64,000 nucleotides of DNA, taken from assembly GCA_943908475.1 (NCBI GenBank), contig CALTTG010000014.1, forward strand, positions 11,655 through 75,654. Direction: 5' to 3'. This stretch comes from an uncultured Burkholderiales bacterium. Lineage in GTDB: Bacteria; Pseudomonadota; Gammaproteobacteria; Burkholderiales; Burkholderiaceae_C. The translations under genes were made by a program, and so were the position numbers. The notes below the pieces were generated by a model. That model had not been told where the DNA came from. It ran no database searches and saw only the letters and a list, made by a program, of their open reading frames with translations. Shown here piece by piece: positions 43,469 through 53,704 of this stretch (the first letter of the stretch is position 1; every line of letters starts with the position of its first letter).

Positions 43469-45790
43469 TCACTCGGCCGTGGCAGGCTCGGCTTTGGGCT
43501 TGTCGCTGCGCTTGGCCTGAATGTCGAGCTTGACCTCGTCTTCGCCCTTGGCATTGGTCACGACATCCACCGTCAAGCGGCCGCCGTCCACCAGATCGCC
43601 AAACAGCAACTCGTCGGCCAGAGCGCGGCGGATGGTGTCCTGGATCAGGCGCTGCATCGGTCGCGCACCCATGAGGGGGTCGAATCCACGCTTGGCCAAA
43701 TGACGTCGCAGGGCATCGGTGAAGGTGACTTCCACCTTCTTCTCAGCCAGTTGACCCTCCAGCTGCAGCAGGAACTTGTCCACCACGCGCAAGATGATCT
43801 CTTCATCGAGCGGCTTGAAGCCGACGATGGCATCGAGTCGATTGCGGAACTCCGGCGTGAACATGCGCTTGATGTCGCCCATCTCGTCGCCCTGCTCGCG
43901 CGCTGTGGTGAAACCGATGGTCGACTTCTGCAGGGTCTCGGCACCCGCATTGGTAGTCATGACGATGAGCACGTTGCGGAAGTCGGCCTTCCGACCGTTG
44001 TTGTCGGTCAGCGTGCCATGGTCCATCACCTGCAGCAGGATGTTGAACACATCGGGATGCGCTTTTTCGATTTCATCGAGCAGCAACACGCAATGAGGCT
44101 TCTTGGTGACGGCTTCGGTCAGCAAGCCCCCCTGGTCGAACCCCACATAACCGGGAGGCGCGCCAATCAGTCGGCTCACGGCATGGCGCTCCATGTACTC
44201 CGACATGTCAAACCGGATCAGGTCAATGCCCAAGATGTACGCCAACTGCTTGGCCACCTCGGTCTTGCCCACCCCGGTGGGGCCACTGAACAAGAAGGCG
44301 CCGATGGGCTTGTCGGGCTTGCCCAGGCCGGAGCGCGCCATTTTGATGGCCGAGCTCAAGGCATCGATGGCATTGTCCTGACCGAACACGACGCTCTTGA
44401 GGTCACGGTCCAGCGTTTTGAGCTTGCTGCGGTCATCGCTCGACACGCTGTTGGTCGGGATGCGGGCAATCTTGGCCACGATCTCTTCCACCTCGGCGCG
44501 GGTGATGGTTTTCTTTTGCTTGCTCTTGGGCAAGATGCGTTGGGCCGCACCGGCTTCATCGATCACGTCAATGGCCTTGTCCGGCAAGTGACGATCATTG
44601 ATGTACTTGGCCGACAGCTCCGCGGCAGCTTGCAGGGCGCCCAGGGCGTACTTGACGCTGTGGTGCTCCTCGAAACGCGACTTCAGGCCCTTGAGGATCT
44701 CGATGGTCTGCTCCACCGATGGCTCGACCACTTCCACCTTTTGGAACCGGCGAGACAGAGCAGCGTCTTTTTCGAAGATGCCACGGTACTCCGTGAAGGT
44801 GGTGGCCCCCAGGCACTTGAGCTGCCCAGAGCTGAGCGCGGGCTTGAGCAGATTGGACGCATCCAGGGTGCCGCCAGAGGCCGCTCCTGCCCCAATCAAG
44901 GTGTGAATTTCGTCGATGAACAAGACCGAATTGGGCTGGTCCTTCAACTGCTTGATCACGGCCTTGAGACGCTGCTCAAAATCGCCGCGGTACTTGGTGC
45001 CGGCAAGCAACGCGCCCATGTCCAGCGCGTACACCTCGGCATCCGCCAGCACGTCAGGCACATCGCCCTGGGTGATGCGCCAAGCCAAGCCTTCGGCAAT
45101 CGCGGTCTTGCCCACACCCGCCTCGCCCACCAGCAAGGGGTTGTTCTTGCGTCGGCGGCACAGCACCTGAATCACACGCTCGACCTCGTGGTCTCGACCG
45201 ATCAACGGGTCGATCTTGCCTTCCTTGGCCTGTGCGTTCAGGTTCTGCGTGTACTGCTCCAAGGGAGAGGCCTTGCTTTCGACCTCTTCCTTCTCGCCGC
45301 CTTCGGCTTGGCCAGACGGCTCACCGGACGACTTGCCCGCATCCGGCGGATCGACCTTGCGAATGCCGTGCGCGATGAAGTTCACGACGTCCAAGCGAGT
45401 GACCCCTTGCTGATGCAGGTAGTACACCGCGTGAGAGTCTTTCTCGCCAAAGATCGCCACCAGCACGTTGGCACCGGTGACTTCCTTTTTGCCGCTGCCC
45501 GAAGACTGCACGTGCATGATGGCCCGCTGGATCACGCGCTGGAATCCCAGTGTGGGCTGGGTGTCCACCTCGTCCGTCCCGCCCACCGTGGGGGTGTTGT
45601 CGCGGACGAATTGATCCAGGTTCTTGCGCAGCTCATCAAGATTCGCGGCGCAGGCCTTCAACACCTCGGAAGCAGAGGGGTTGTCGATCAAAGCCAGCAG
45701 CAAGTGTTCAACGGTGATGAACTCGTGACGCTGCTGCCTGGCTTCGACGAAAGCCATGTGCAAACTCACTTCCAACTCTTGCGCGATCAT
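43469..45790 (-). CDS. clpA: ATP-dependent Clp protease ATP-binding subunit ClpA
   Basis: 773 aa AAA+ unfoldase for ClpP. N-domain repeats (MIAQELEVSLHMAFVEARQQRHEF, EHLLLALIDNPSASEVL), D1 Walker A GEAGVGKTA, D2 Walker A GPTGVGKTE, and the IGF-type ClpP-binding loop (STIGFTTA) are visible; there is no middle coiled coil, which separates it from ClpB/ClpC. The ATG at 45790 overlaps clpS by 4 bases. Converges with mtfA with zero bases between the stops. Confidence 0.96.
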   Translation of the reverse strand: MIAQELEVSLHMAFVEARQQRHEFITVEHLLLALIDNPSASEVLKACAANLDELRKNLDQFVRDNTPTVGGTDEVDTQPTLGFQRVIQRAIMHVQSSGSGKKEVTGANVLVAIFGEKDSHAVYYLHQQGVTRLDVVNFIAHGIRKVDPPDAGKSSGEPSGQAEGGEKEEVESKASPLEQYTQNLNAQAKEGKIDPLIGRDHEVERVIQVLCRRRKNNPLLVGEAGVGKTAIAEGLAWRITQGDVPDVLADAEVYALDMGALLAGTKYRGDFEQRLKAVIKQLKDQPNSVLFIDEIHTLIGAGAASGGTLDASNLLKPALSSGQLKCLGATTFTEYRGIFEKDAALSRRFQKVEVVEPSVEQTIEILKGLKSRFEEHHSVKYALGALQAAAELSAKYINDRHLPDKAIDVIDEAGAAQRILPKSKQKKTITRAEVEEIVAKIARIPTNSVSSDDRSKLKTLDRDLKSVVFGQDNAIDALSSAIKMARSGLGKPDKPIGAFLFSGPTGVGKTEVAKQLAYILGIDLIRFDMSEYMERHAVSRLIGAPPGYVGFDQGGLLTEAVTKKPHCVLLLDEIEKAHPDVFNILLQVMDHGTLTDNNGRKADFRNVLIVMTTNAGAETLQKSTIGFTTAREQGDEMGDIKRMFTPEFRNRLDAIVGFKPLDEEIILRVVDKFLLQLEGQLAEKKVEVTFTDALRRHLAKRGFDPLMGARPMQRLIQDTIRRALADELLFGDLVDGGRLTVDVVTNAKGEDEVKLDIQAKRSDKPKAEPATAE

Positions 45791-46143
45791 GCGGTCTCCA
45801 AGATGCACTGCAGGGGGTGCCCGGCGCGCCGGGCGGCGGCAAGAACAAGTTCGACCTTGGTGGCCGCGACATCTTTGGTGTAGACACCGCACACACCACG
45901 ACCTTCGTGGTGGATTTTCAGCATGATCTGGGTGGCCGTTTCGGCATCGTGGCGAAAGAGTTCTTGAAGAACGTACACCACAAACTCCATCGGCGTGTAG
46001 TCGTCATTGAGCATGACCACACGGTAGAGCTTGGGCGGCTCGAGCTCAAGGGCTTCTTTTTCCGCAACCACCGAACCGGCACCCTCTTCCGTCGGGCCGA
46101 CAGGCGGCTCGTTGGAAGCGATCGGGAAGAGCGACAGGTTCAT
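45787..46143 (-). CDS. clpS: ClpA adaptor protein ClpS
   Basis: 118 aa. The core is LYRVVMLNDDYTPMEFVVYVLQELF, whose Asn-Asp and Met form the pocket for N-end-rule residues (Leu, Phe, Trp, Tyr). VMLKIHHEGRGVCGVYTKDVAATKVE-like sequence completes the fold. A flexible N-terminal extension of about 35 residues (needed for substrate delivery) precedes it. It overlaps clpA by 4 bases. Confidence 0.96.
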   Translation of the reverse strand: MNLSLFPIASNEPPVGPTEEGAGSVVAEKEALELEPPKLYRVVMLNDDYTPMEFVVYVLQELFRHDAETATQIMLKIHHEGRGVCGVYTKDVAATKVELVLAAARRAGHPLQCILETA

Positions 46144-46157
46144 GAAAAGATTCTAAG

Positions 46158-46173
46158 AGAGCAGCTCTGCTCT
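46158..46173. promoter_or_regulatory. Inverted repeat in the clpS upstream region
   Basis: AGAGCAGCTCTGCTCT, 7-base arms about a CT centre, 15 bases before the clpS ATG; in the mRNA it could fold next to the ribosome-binding region. Confidence 0.35.
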
Positions 46174-46187
46174 TGGGTTCTCATCTT

Positions 46188-46201
46188 GGGTCGATCGACC
46201 C
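46188..46201. promoter_or_regulatory. 14-bp perfect palindrome between clpS and the cold-shock gene
   Basis: GGGTCGATCGACCC, perfectly symmetric, 45 bases before the clpS start. It may be an operator; the regulator is unknown. Confidence 0.35.
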
Positions 46202-46373
46202 GGGAACAAGGGGGGGAATTCATCACCAGAGCAGACGCTTTTCATCGTACTCCCACCCGGGATAGTCTGCCGAGTCCACGGGTTTTTCGCCTGGGCAGAT
46301 TTTGCTGAAAAGCGACTTCCTTCCCCAGTGCTGGCGCAAGAAGTCACAGATTAGCTTTCGTCACACATCCGGC

Positions 46374-46402
46374 TTGACACACCCCAGGTCGAGTTCCAAA
46401 AT
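46374..46402 (+). promoter_or_regulatory. Sigma-70 promoter of the cold-shock gene
   Basis: TTGACA (46374-46379), 17-base spacer, CAAAAT (46397-46402). Predicted start near 46409, leaving a leader of about 20 bases that carries AGGAGGG. This is one of the best promoters in the window. Confidence 0.7.
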
Positions 46403-46427
46403 CGTGACAAATTAACAGGAGGGTTGT

Positions 46428-46724
46428 ATGGCGACAGGTACGGTGAAGTGGTTCAACGATGCCAAAGGGTTTGGCTTCATTGAACCCGATCAAGGCGGGG
46501 GCGACGTGTTCGCACACTTTTCCGCCATTCAGATGGAAGGGTTTCGAACGCTCAAGCAAGGGTCCAAGGTCAGCTACGAGTTGACGGTGGGTCCCAAAGG
46601 CATGCTGGCGCAGAACATTCAGCCCATCACCGAGGAAGATGCACTCGTGCAAGCAGCAGACGCACTGGAAAACATGCACTTCCGCGATCACGCGGGCGCT
46701 GCGGCCGGCCGACCAATGCACTGA
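46428..46724 (+). CDS. Cold-shock domain protein with C-terminal extension
   Basis: 98 aa. Residues 1-68 form a cold-shock domain with RNP1 KGFGFIEP and RNP2 VFAHFSAI, which binds single-stranded RNA/DNA. A 30-residue tail (about 69-98, EEDALVQAADALENMHF..., ending GRPMH) is not part of the usual 67-70 aa protein. AGGAGGG lies upstream. A strong intrinsic terminator follows 14 bases after the stop. The short leader argues against the long thermosensing leader of cspA. Confidence 0.92.
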   Translation: MATGTVKWFNDAKGFGFIEPDQGGGDVFAHFSAIQMEGFRTLKQGSKVSYELTVGPKGMLAQNIQPITEEDALVQAADALENMHFRDHAGAAAGRPMH

Positions 46725-46737
46725 GCCTGCGCCAGAC

Positions 46738-46770
46738 ACAAAAAAACGCCTGCAGACGCAGGCGTTTTTG
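46738..46770. terminator. Bidirectional terminator between the cold-shock gene and icd
   Basis: AAAAACGCCTGC pairs with GCAGGCGTTTTT around a 4-base loop, with A- and T-runs on both sides. It serves the cold-shock gene and, on the other strand, icd, whose stop is 50 bases away. Confidence 0.92.
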
Positions 46771-46819
46771 TTAGCAGCAAGCACCCAGGGGCGCGAGGCA
46801 CCCCGAGCGCGCCACCCCA

Positions 46820-48073
<1,254 letters not shown>

Positions 48074-48227
48074 GATTTGTGGTCTCCGCGTTTGGCGTTT
48101 CCGAAAACAACGCTGCCATGGATGTCGGCAGGTTGACCCATTCTAAGCCACTCGTCAGATGAAACGCGCCAGTGAAGGCCGCATCACAACGGCAATCACC
48201 AGCCTATTTGTTGGCACAGATCACAAA

Positions 48228-49034
48228 TCAGGCGCACCAAGCTTGCCACTGGGTCATCAAGCGGTGGGACAGCGCCCAACCTGCCCCACCCACCAAGCAG
48301 GCGCCAGACAAGCGAAGCGCCCAACGACCGTCTGCCCAGAGCGACCATGATTGGGGCATGCGGGGGGCATGGGCAGCCGTGGCCCCCTGACCACGAGACT
48401 GCCACACCACGGGGATCGTGGCGGCCAACTGAGGGCGGTCGTCGCCCGCGGAAGCCTGGAGCGCCACCCCAGATTGGCGCCACCGAGCCAGCAGGCGTGG
48501 CCAGCCAGCCAGCACCACGGCACCCGGCAGTGAAAACGCAACCATGACCGCCGCACCGCCCCAGGCGTGAGGCGACAGGGCGGCCACGGTCAAGGCACCG
48601 TACAGCAGGCCACAGGGCAAGGCCGCCCATGCCATGCCCAGCACCAGCGGCGACATCCAGGAGCGGTCATGGCGGCCTGCGCGCTCGCCGTGACGCTGCT
48701 GAACCCAGCGATAAAGCACCATGCCTTGCGCTTGGATGCGAAGGGGCATTTCACCTTTGAGGACCAGCCACACCCCCAGCATCACCGAGGCCAGCAAGAC
48801 CATCAACCAGATGGGCTGCAACAGCGCTGCGACCTGCGACCATTTGGCAAGGGTGCCGACCGCAGCCGCGGCGATGGCGCCCAAGATGGCGTACCCCAAC
48901 GAGCGCCCCGCGATGGACCATGCAGAAAGCCCCGAAGGCAACAGCGCGGCGCAGGGTGTGGCGCACATCGCCGCACAGTGGGGGATGCCGGCCAAGCCCA
49001 TCAGGAAGGCCGACATGAGCAAACCCGTCAGCAT
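48228..49034 (-). CDS. SafE/DsbD_2-type membrane protein in the cbb3 region
   Basis: About 268 aa with roughly six membrane helices, of the family usually annotated sulfite exporter TauE/SafE or cytochrome c biogenesis transmembrane region. The first helix pair holds HCAAMCATPCAAL, a His and three Cys that could bind copper or haem-related metal. It follows hemN by 33 bases in the same direction, and homologues sit near cbb3 genes in other betaproteobacteria, so a role in copper supply or cbb3 assembly is inferred. The ATG at 49034 is chosen over an earlier GTG/ATG at 49052. Confidence 0.75.
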   Translation of the reverse strand: MLTGLLMSAFLMGLAGIPHCAAMCATPCAALLPSGLSAWSIAGRSLGYAILGAIAAAAVGTLAKWSQVAALLQPIWLMVLLASVMLGVWLVLKGEMPLRIQAQGMVLYRWVQQRHGERAGRHDRSWMSPLVLGMAWAALPCGLLYGALTVAALSPHAWGGAAVMVAFSLPGAVVLAGWPRLLARWRQSGVALQASAGDDRPQLAATIPVVWQSRGQGATAAHAPRMPQSWSLWADGRWALRLSGACLVGGAGWALSHRLMTQWQAWCA

Positions 49035-49067
49035 GACGCCCCCCTCACCCATAACGGGCGAGGCCCA

Positions 49068-50498
49068 TCAGATGATCCGGGAAAAACGCTCGACCACCTT
49101 GTCAGCTTGAAGGTGTCGATCGAAAACCATGGCGATCGCACGAACGAAATACCAGCCCAGCGGCGTGACACGGATCCCATCGGGTTCCATGACGACCAGC
49201 CCCTTCTCGACGAGAGGTTCCAGCTGATCGATTTCCGGGCCGAAGTATTGCCTGAAATCGATGAGGTACGCCAGCTCGATGGATTCCGTGTCCACCCTCC
49301 CCTGGCACATGATGGCCATGATCACCGCACGGCGAACCAGGTCATCGCGGGTCAGGGTCAGCCCCCGCTGCGTGGGGAAGGCCCCGCGGGCCAGGGCATC
49401 GTGGTATTCCTCGACGGTCTTGACGTTCTGGCTGTAATGGGCGCCAATGCGACCAATGGCCGACACGCCCAAGGCGATCAGGTCGCTGTCCGGGTGCGTG
49501 CTGTACCCCTGAAAATTTCGGTGCAATCGGCCCTGTCGCTTGGCGACCGACAGTGCATCGCTCGGCAAGGCGAAGTGGTCCATGCCAATGTAGTCGTAGC
49601 CCTGCTCCCGGAAATGCTCGATCGCTGCAGACAGCATGCCCACCTTGTCCGCACCTTGGGGCAACAATTTGGCATCAATGCGCCGTTGAGGCTTGAAGCG
49701 CTGGGGCAAATGCGCGTAGGCGTACAGCGCAATGCGCTCTGGCCGCAACTGGGTGACCTGAGCCAGCGTGCGAGCAAAGCTCTCGGGCGTCTGACGCGGC
49801 AGACCGTAGATCAGGTCCATGTTGATGGAAGCAAACCCACAGGTTCGGGCTGCGGTCATCAGTTGAGCCACCGAATCAAAGGGCTGCACGCGATGCACCG
49901 CTTGCTGAACATGCGGATCGAAATCCTGCACCCCCAGGCTCAACCGATTGAACCCCAACGTGGACAGGCGCTCAAGCCGCTCTGCGGTCACCGTCCTGGG
50001 ATCCACTTCGATGGAGTACTCCCCTCGGGGCACAAAGCGAAATGCGGACTGAAGCTTGGTCAGGAGTCGTTCGATCTGCTCGTCAGTCAGGTAAGTCGGC
50101 GTTCCGCCCCCCAGATGCAGCTGCGACAAGCTCTGCCCGGTGCCCAGCAAAGCGACGTGCAGGTCGATTTCCTTGAACAGGTCGTTCAGGTAGTCCTCGG
50201 CGCGCTCATGGCGCTTGGTCACCACTTTGTTGCAAGCACAGTAGTAGCACACCGACTCGCAAAAAGGGATGTGAACGTAGACCGACAAAGGTGCCGCCGC
50301 CCCACCCACCGCACCCGCGCCACTGGCCCGCTGTGCCAGGGCCTGGATGTATTGCGAGGGGCCAAATGCCTCCACAAACCGGTCGGCTGTGGGGTAGGAC
50401 GTGTAACGGGGCCCCTGGACGTCAAGTCGGGCGAGCACCTCCTGCGTGATCCGAGGTGGGTTCAACGATTCGGCCGCAGCCAGTGCCTGTGCATTCAT
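49068..50498 (-). CDS. hemN: Oxygen-independent coproporphyrinogen III dehydrogenase HemN
   Basis: 476 aa radical-SAM enzyme that turns coproporphyrinogen III into protoporphyrinogen IX when oxygen is scarce. The cluster cysteines fit the HemN pattern CX3CX2CXC at 80, 84, 87 and 89 (FCESVCYYCAC), with YTSYPTADRF at the start and LHLGGGTPTYL further on. The ATG at 50498 gives the usual N-terminus; a candidate -10 lies 7 bases before it and an FNR box 35 bases before it. Confidence 0.95.
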   Translation of the reverse strand: MNAQALAAAESLNPPRITQEVLARLDVQGPRYTSYPTADRFVEAFGPSQYIQALAQRASGAGAVGGAAAPLSVYVHIPFCESVCYYCACNKVVTKRHERAEDYLNDLFKEIDLHVALLGTGQSLSQLHLGGGTPTYLTDEQIERLLTKLQSAFRFVPRGEYSIEVDPRTVTAERLERLSTLGFNRLSLGVQDFDPHVQQAVHRVQPFDSVAQLMTAARTCGFASINMDLIYGLPRQTPESFARTLAQVTQLRPERIALYAYAHLPQRFKPQRRIDAKLLPQGADKVGMLSAAIEHFREQGYDYIGMDHFALPSDALSVAKRQGRLHRNFQGYSTHPDSDLIALGVSAIGRIGAHYSQNVKTVEEYHDALARGAFPTQRGLTLTRDDLVRRAVIMAIMCQGRVDTESIELAYLIDFRQYFGPEIDQLEPLVEKGLVVMEPDGIRVTPLGWYFVRAIAMVFDRHLQADKVVERFSRII

Positions 50499-50505
50499 GA
50501 AGGGC

Positions 50506-50573
50506 ACTGTGCCAAACCACCTCCCGCCCGACTTGATCTGGCTCAAGTGCTGTGCGGCTGAAGCGGGAACAAT
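50506..50573. promoter_or_regulatory. Divergent hemN/fnr control region with one symmetric FNR box
   Basis: The FNR box TTGATCTGGCTCAA (50533-50546) matches TTGAT-N4-ATCAA at 9 of 10 bases. On either side, 31 bases from its centre, lie CACAGT on the minus strand (50511 to 50506, toward hemN) and AACAAT on the plus strand (50568-50573, toward fnr). Both predicted start points are about 41 bases from the box centre, the class II FNR spacing. Confidence 0.65.
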
Positions 50574-50626
50574 GAAGTCAGTTTGATCCAGCTCGCGTGC
50601 GCTCAAGCTCGCACGCGCCACTTCAC

Positions 50627-51442
50627 ATGACCTTCAACGCGCTCACTGCTACCATGGACATGCCCGCAGCCACCCTCGACAGCACCGCCCAAAGTCGGCG
50701 CTGCGCCAAAGAATCTGCCTGTTCCATGAAATACGAAAGCTTCAAGGTCGCCTGCTCCAGCTGCAACCTGCGTGAACTCTGCCTGCCCGTGGGGCTCTCG
50801 CAGCCCCAGCTGACCCAACTCGATGGGCTGGTCGCCAACCGCAAGTCGGTGAAGCGAGGTGAGGCCCTGTTTCACGCTGGCGAGTCCTTCAAAGCTGTGT
50901 ATGCCGTGCGCACGGGCTTTTTCAAAACCTGTGTGTCCTCAGAGGATGGGCGAGACCAGGTGACCGGCTTTCAGATGGCCGGTGAATTGTTGGGGCTCGA
51001 TGGCATCAGCACTGACCGCCATGCCTGTGACGCCGTGGCCCTGGAAGACTCCCAAGTCTGCGTGATTCCTTACGCGCAGCTGGAAGACCTCTCTCGCGAG
51101 TTCTCCGACCTGCAGCACCAGTTTCACAAGATCATGAGCCGGGAGATCGTTCGAGATCACGGTGTGATGCTGCTGCTGGGCAGCATGCGAGCGGAAGAGC
51201 GGCTGGCCGCATTCTTGCTGAACCTGACGCAACGCCTCCATGCGCGAGGGTTTTCGGCCACCGCGTTGGTGCTCCGAATGACCCGAGAGGAAATCGGCAG
51301 TTACCTGGGCCTGAAGCTGGAGACCGTGAGTCGCACATTCTCCAAGTTTCAAGACGAGGGATTGCTCGAGGTCAAACAACGTGACATCCGCATCTTGGAT
51401 GAGGTTGGCCTCAAGGCACTGGTGAACACCACCCGGTGCTGA
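50627..51442 (+). CDS. fnr: Oxygen-sensing transcription regulator Fnr
   Basis: 271 aa from the ATG at 50627 (a GTG at 50597 and later ATGs are also open). The [4Fe-4S] ligands are at 43, 46 and 52 (CSSCNLRELC) and 145 (VCVIPY); the 93-residue spacing between the last two equals E. coli Fnr. The recognition helix contains ETVSR, the Glu/Ser/Arg combination that reads TTGAT. It should activate the cbb3, hemN and related genes at low oxygen. An N-terminal stretch before the first Cys is longer than in E. coli. A terminator follows. Confidence 0.94.
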   Translation: MTFNALTATMDMPAATLDSTAQSRRCAKESACSMKYESFKVACSSCNLRELCLPVGLSQPQLTQLDGLVANRKSVKRGEALFHAGESFKAVYAVRTGFFKTCVSSEDGRDQVTGFQMAGELLGLDGISTDRHACDAVALEDSQVCVIPYAQLEDLSREFSDLQHQFHKIMSREIVRDHGVMLLLGSMRAEERLAAFLLNLTQRLHARGFSATALVLRMTREEIGSYLGLKLETVSRTFSKFQDEGLLEVKQRDIRILDEVGLKALVNTTRC

Positions 51443-51458
51443 CCTGTCATCCAATGGC

Positions 51459-51487
51459 AAAAAGCCCGTCTGATGACGGGCTTTTTT
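51459..51487 (+). terminator. Intrinsic terminator of fnr
   Basis: AAAAGCCCGTC pairs with GACGGGCTTTT around a TGAT loop and is followed by a T-run, 17 bases past the fnr stop. The A-run lets it also stop the small membrane-protein gene on the other strand. Confidence 0.9.
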
Positions 51488-51497
51488 TCATGGGGTG

Positions 51498-51758
51498 TCA
51501 GGAGCCCAAATGATGGGTCAGCGCCTGTTCACTGCGCCCCGGGACGCTCATCAGCCAATGACTGATGAGTGAAGCACCTGCGACCAAGGCCCAGAACATC
51601 AGGAAGGCCAGGCTGTACGCCGTGTTGGTGTCGGGCTGCCACGCTCCAAGTCGGAGCTGACCGGGATCGACCCAGGAAAAAACCACCATTTCCAACACTC
51701 CGGCCACCAAAAAAGCAGGCCAGAGGATCTGAGCGAGATGAAGTGCTCGATGGGTCAT
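51498..51758 (-). CDS. Small two-helix membrane protein
   Basis: 86 aa, not recognised. Two hydrophobic segments are seen (ILWPAFLVAGVLEMVVFSWV, about 10-29, and YSLAFLMFWALVAGASLISHWLM, about 48-70), the second rich in Trp/His. Its place between fnr and the FixH-like gene, on the cbb3 strand, suggests a link to respiration, but this is only context. It ends against the fnr terminator. Confidence 0.7.
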   Translation of the reverse strand: MTHRALHLAQILWPAFLVAGVLEMVVFSWVDPGQLRLGAWQPDTNTAYSLAFLMFWALVAGASLISHWLMSVPGRSEQALTHHLGS

Positions 51759-51779
51759 GTCCAGCTCCTGTGAGTTGCC

Positions 51780-51795
51780 AACATGACCACATGTT
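51780..51795. promoter_or_regulatory. Inverted repeat upstream of the small membrane-protein gene
   Basis: AACATG-ACCA-CATGTT, six-base arms, 22 bases before the ATG on the minus strand. Possible operator; it does not match the FNR consensus. Confidence 0.3.
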
Positions 51796-51847
51796 CGCTC
51801 TTTCGACGCTCAAGTGTGCCCGGGATAACCCGCAGCAAACACCTCGG

Positions 51848-52102
51848 TCAGCGATCGGCCGGTGCAGTGGCGTTCTCAGCCGCCTTGTTGCGCCCCTGAA
51901 GGGCCGGCGCTTCACCCGGCTGATCGGTCTTCTTGCTGATGTCCATCACGGGATCAACGTTTTTGTACGCGATGACCGCCGTGGTCACCCCCGCCACGAT
52001 GACGATCAAGGGACCGCCGACGACCATCCACACGATGGGGTAGCGCCACCATGGCTTGGAAGCCTCGGGCGGCACGGCGGTTGTTGGAGATTGTTTGGTC
52101 AT
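51848..52102 (-). CDS. Short FixH-like membrane protein
   Basis: 84 aa with one membrane helix (RYPIVWMVVGGPLIVIVAGVTTAVIAYKNVDP) and a short polar tail. The helix and the NVDPVMD motif recall the N-terminal part of FixH/CcoH, the cbb3 assembly protein, though the usual extracellular domain is missing. It lies 16 bases after ccoG on the same strand, the position fixH normally has. Call made on position and helix; confidence is moderate. Confidence 0.7.
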   Translation of the reverse strand: MTKQSPTTAVPPEASKPWWRYPIVWMVVGGPLIVIVAGVTTAVIAYKNVDPVMDISKKTDQPGEAPALQGRNKAAENATAPADR

Positions 52103-52118
52103 GATTGAAACGAGCCCC

Positions 52119-53600
<1,482 letters not shown>

Positions 53601-53631
53601 GGAACTCACCAAAGAAAAACGGTGGAGGTCT

Positions 53632-53649
53632 GATACCCCTGAGGGTATC
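53632..53649. promoter_or_regulatory. Palindrome over the predicted ccoG start region
   Basis: GATACCCCTGAGGGTATC, 7-base arms. On the minus strand it includes GATACC, a possible -10 whose position agrees with the FNR box spacing. It may be an operator for a second regulator. Confidence 0.35.
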
Positions 53650-53669
53650 TCGACCATCCACCGCCTTCA

Positions 53670-53683
53670 TTGAACCGGATCAA
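53670..53683 (-). promoter_or_regulatory. FNR box of ccoG
   Basis: TTGAACCGGATCAA matches TTGAT-N4-ATCAA at 9 of 10 bases. Its centre is 31 bases from the candidate -10 GATACC, as expected for class II activation. Confidence 0.6.
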
Positions 53684-53704
53684 GGAATTGACCGGTTTCG
53701 GCCA

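Noticed and set aside
50582..50595. Second FNR box near the fnr start (TTGATCCAGCTCGC)
   Set aside because: Only the left half-site matches; the right half lacks the TCAA core.
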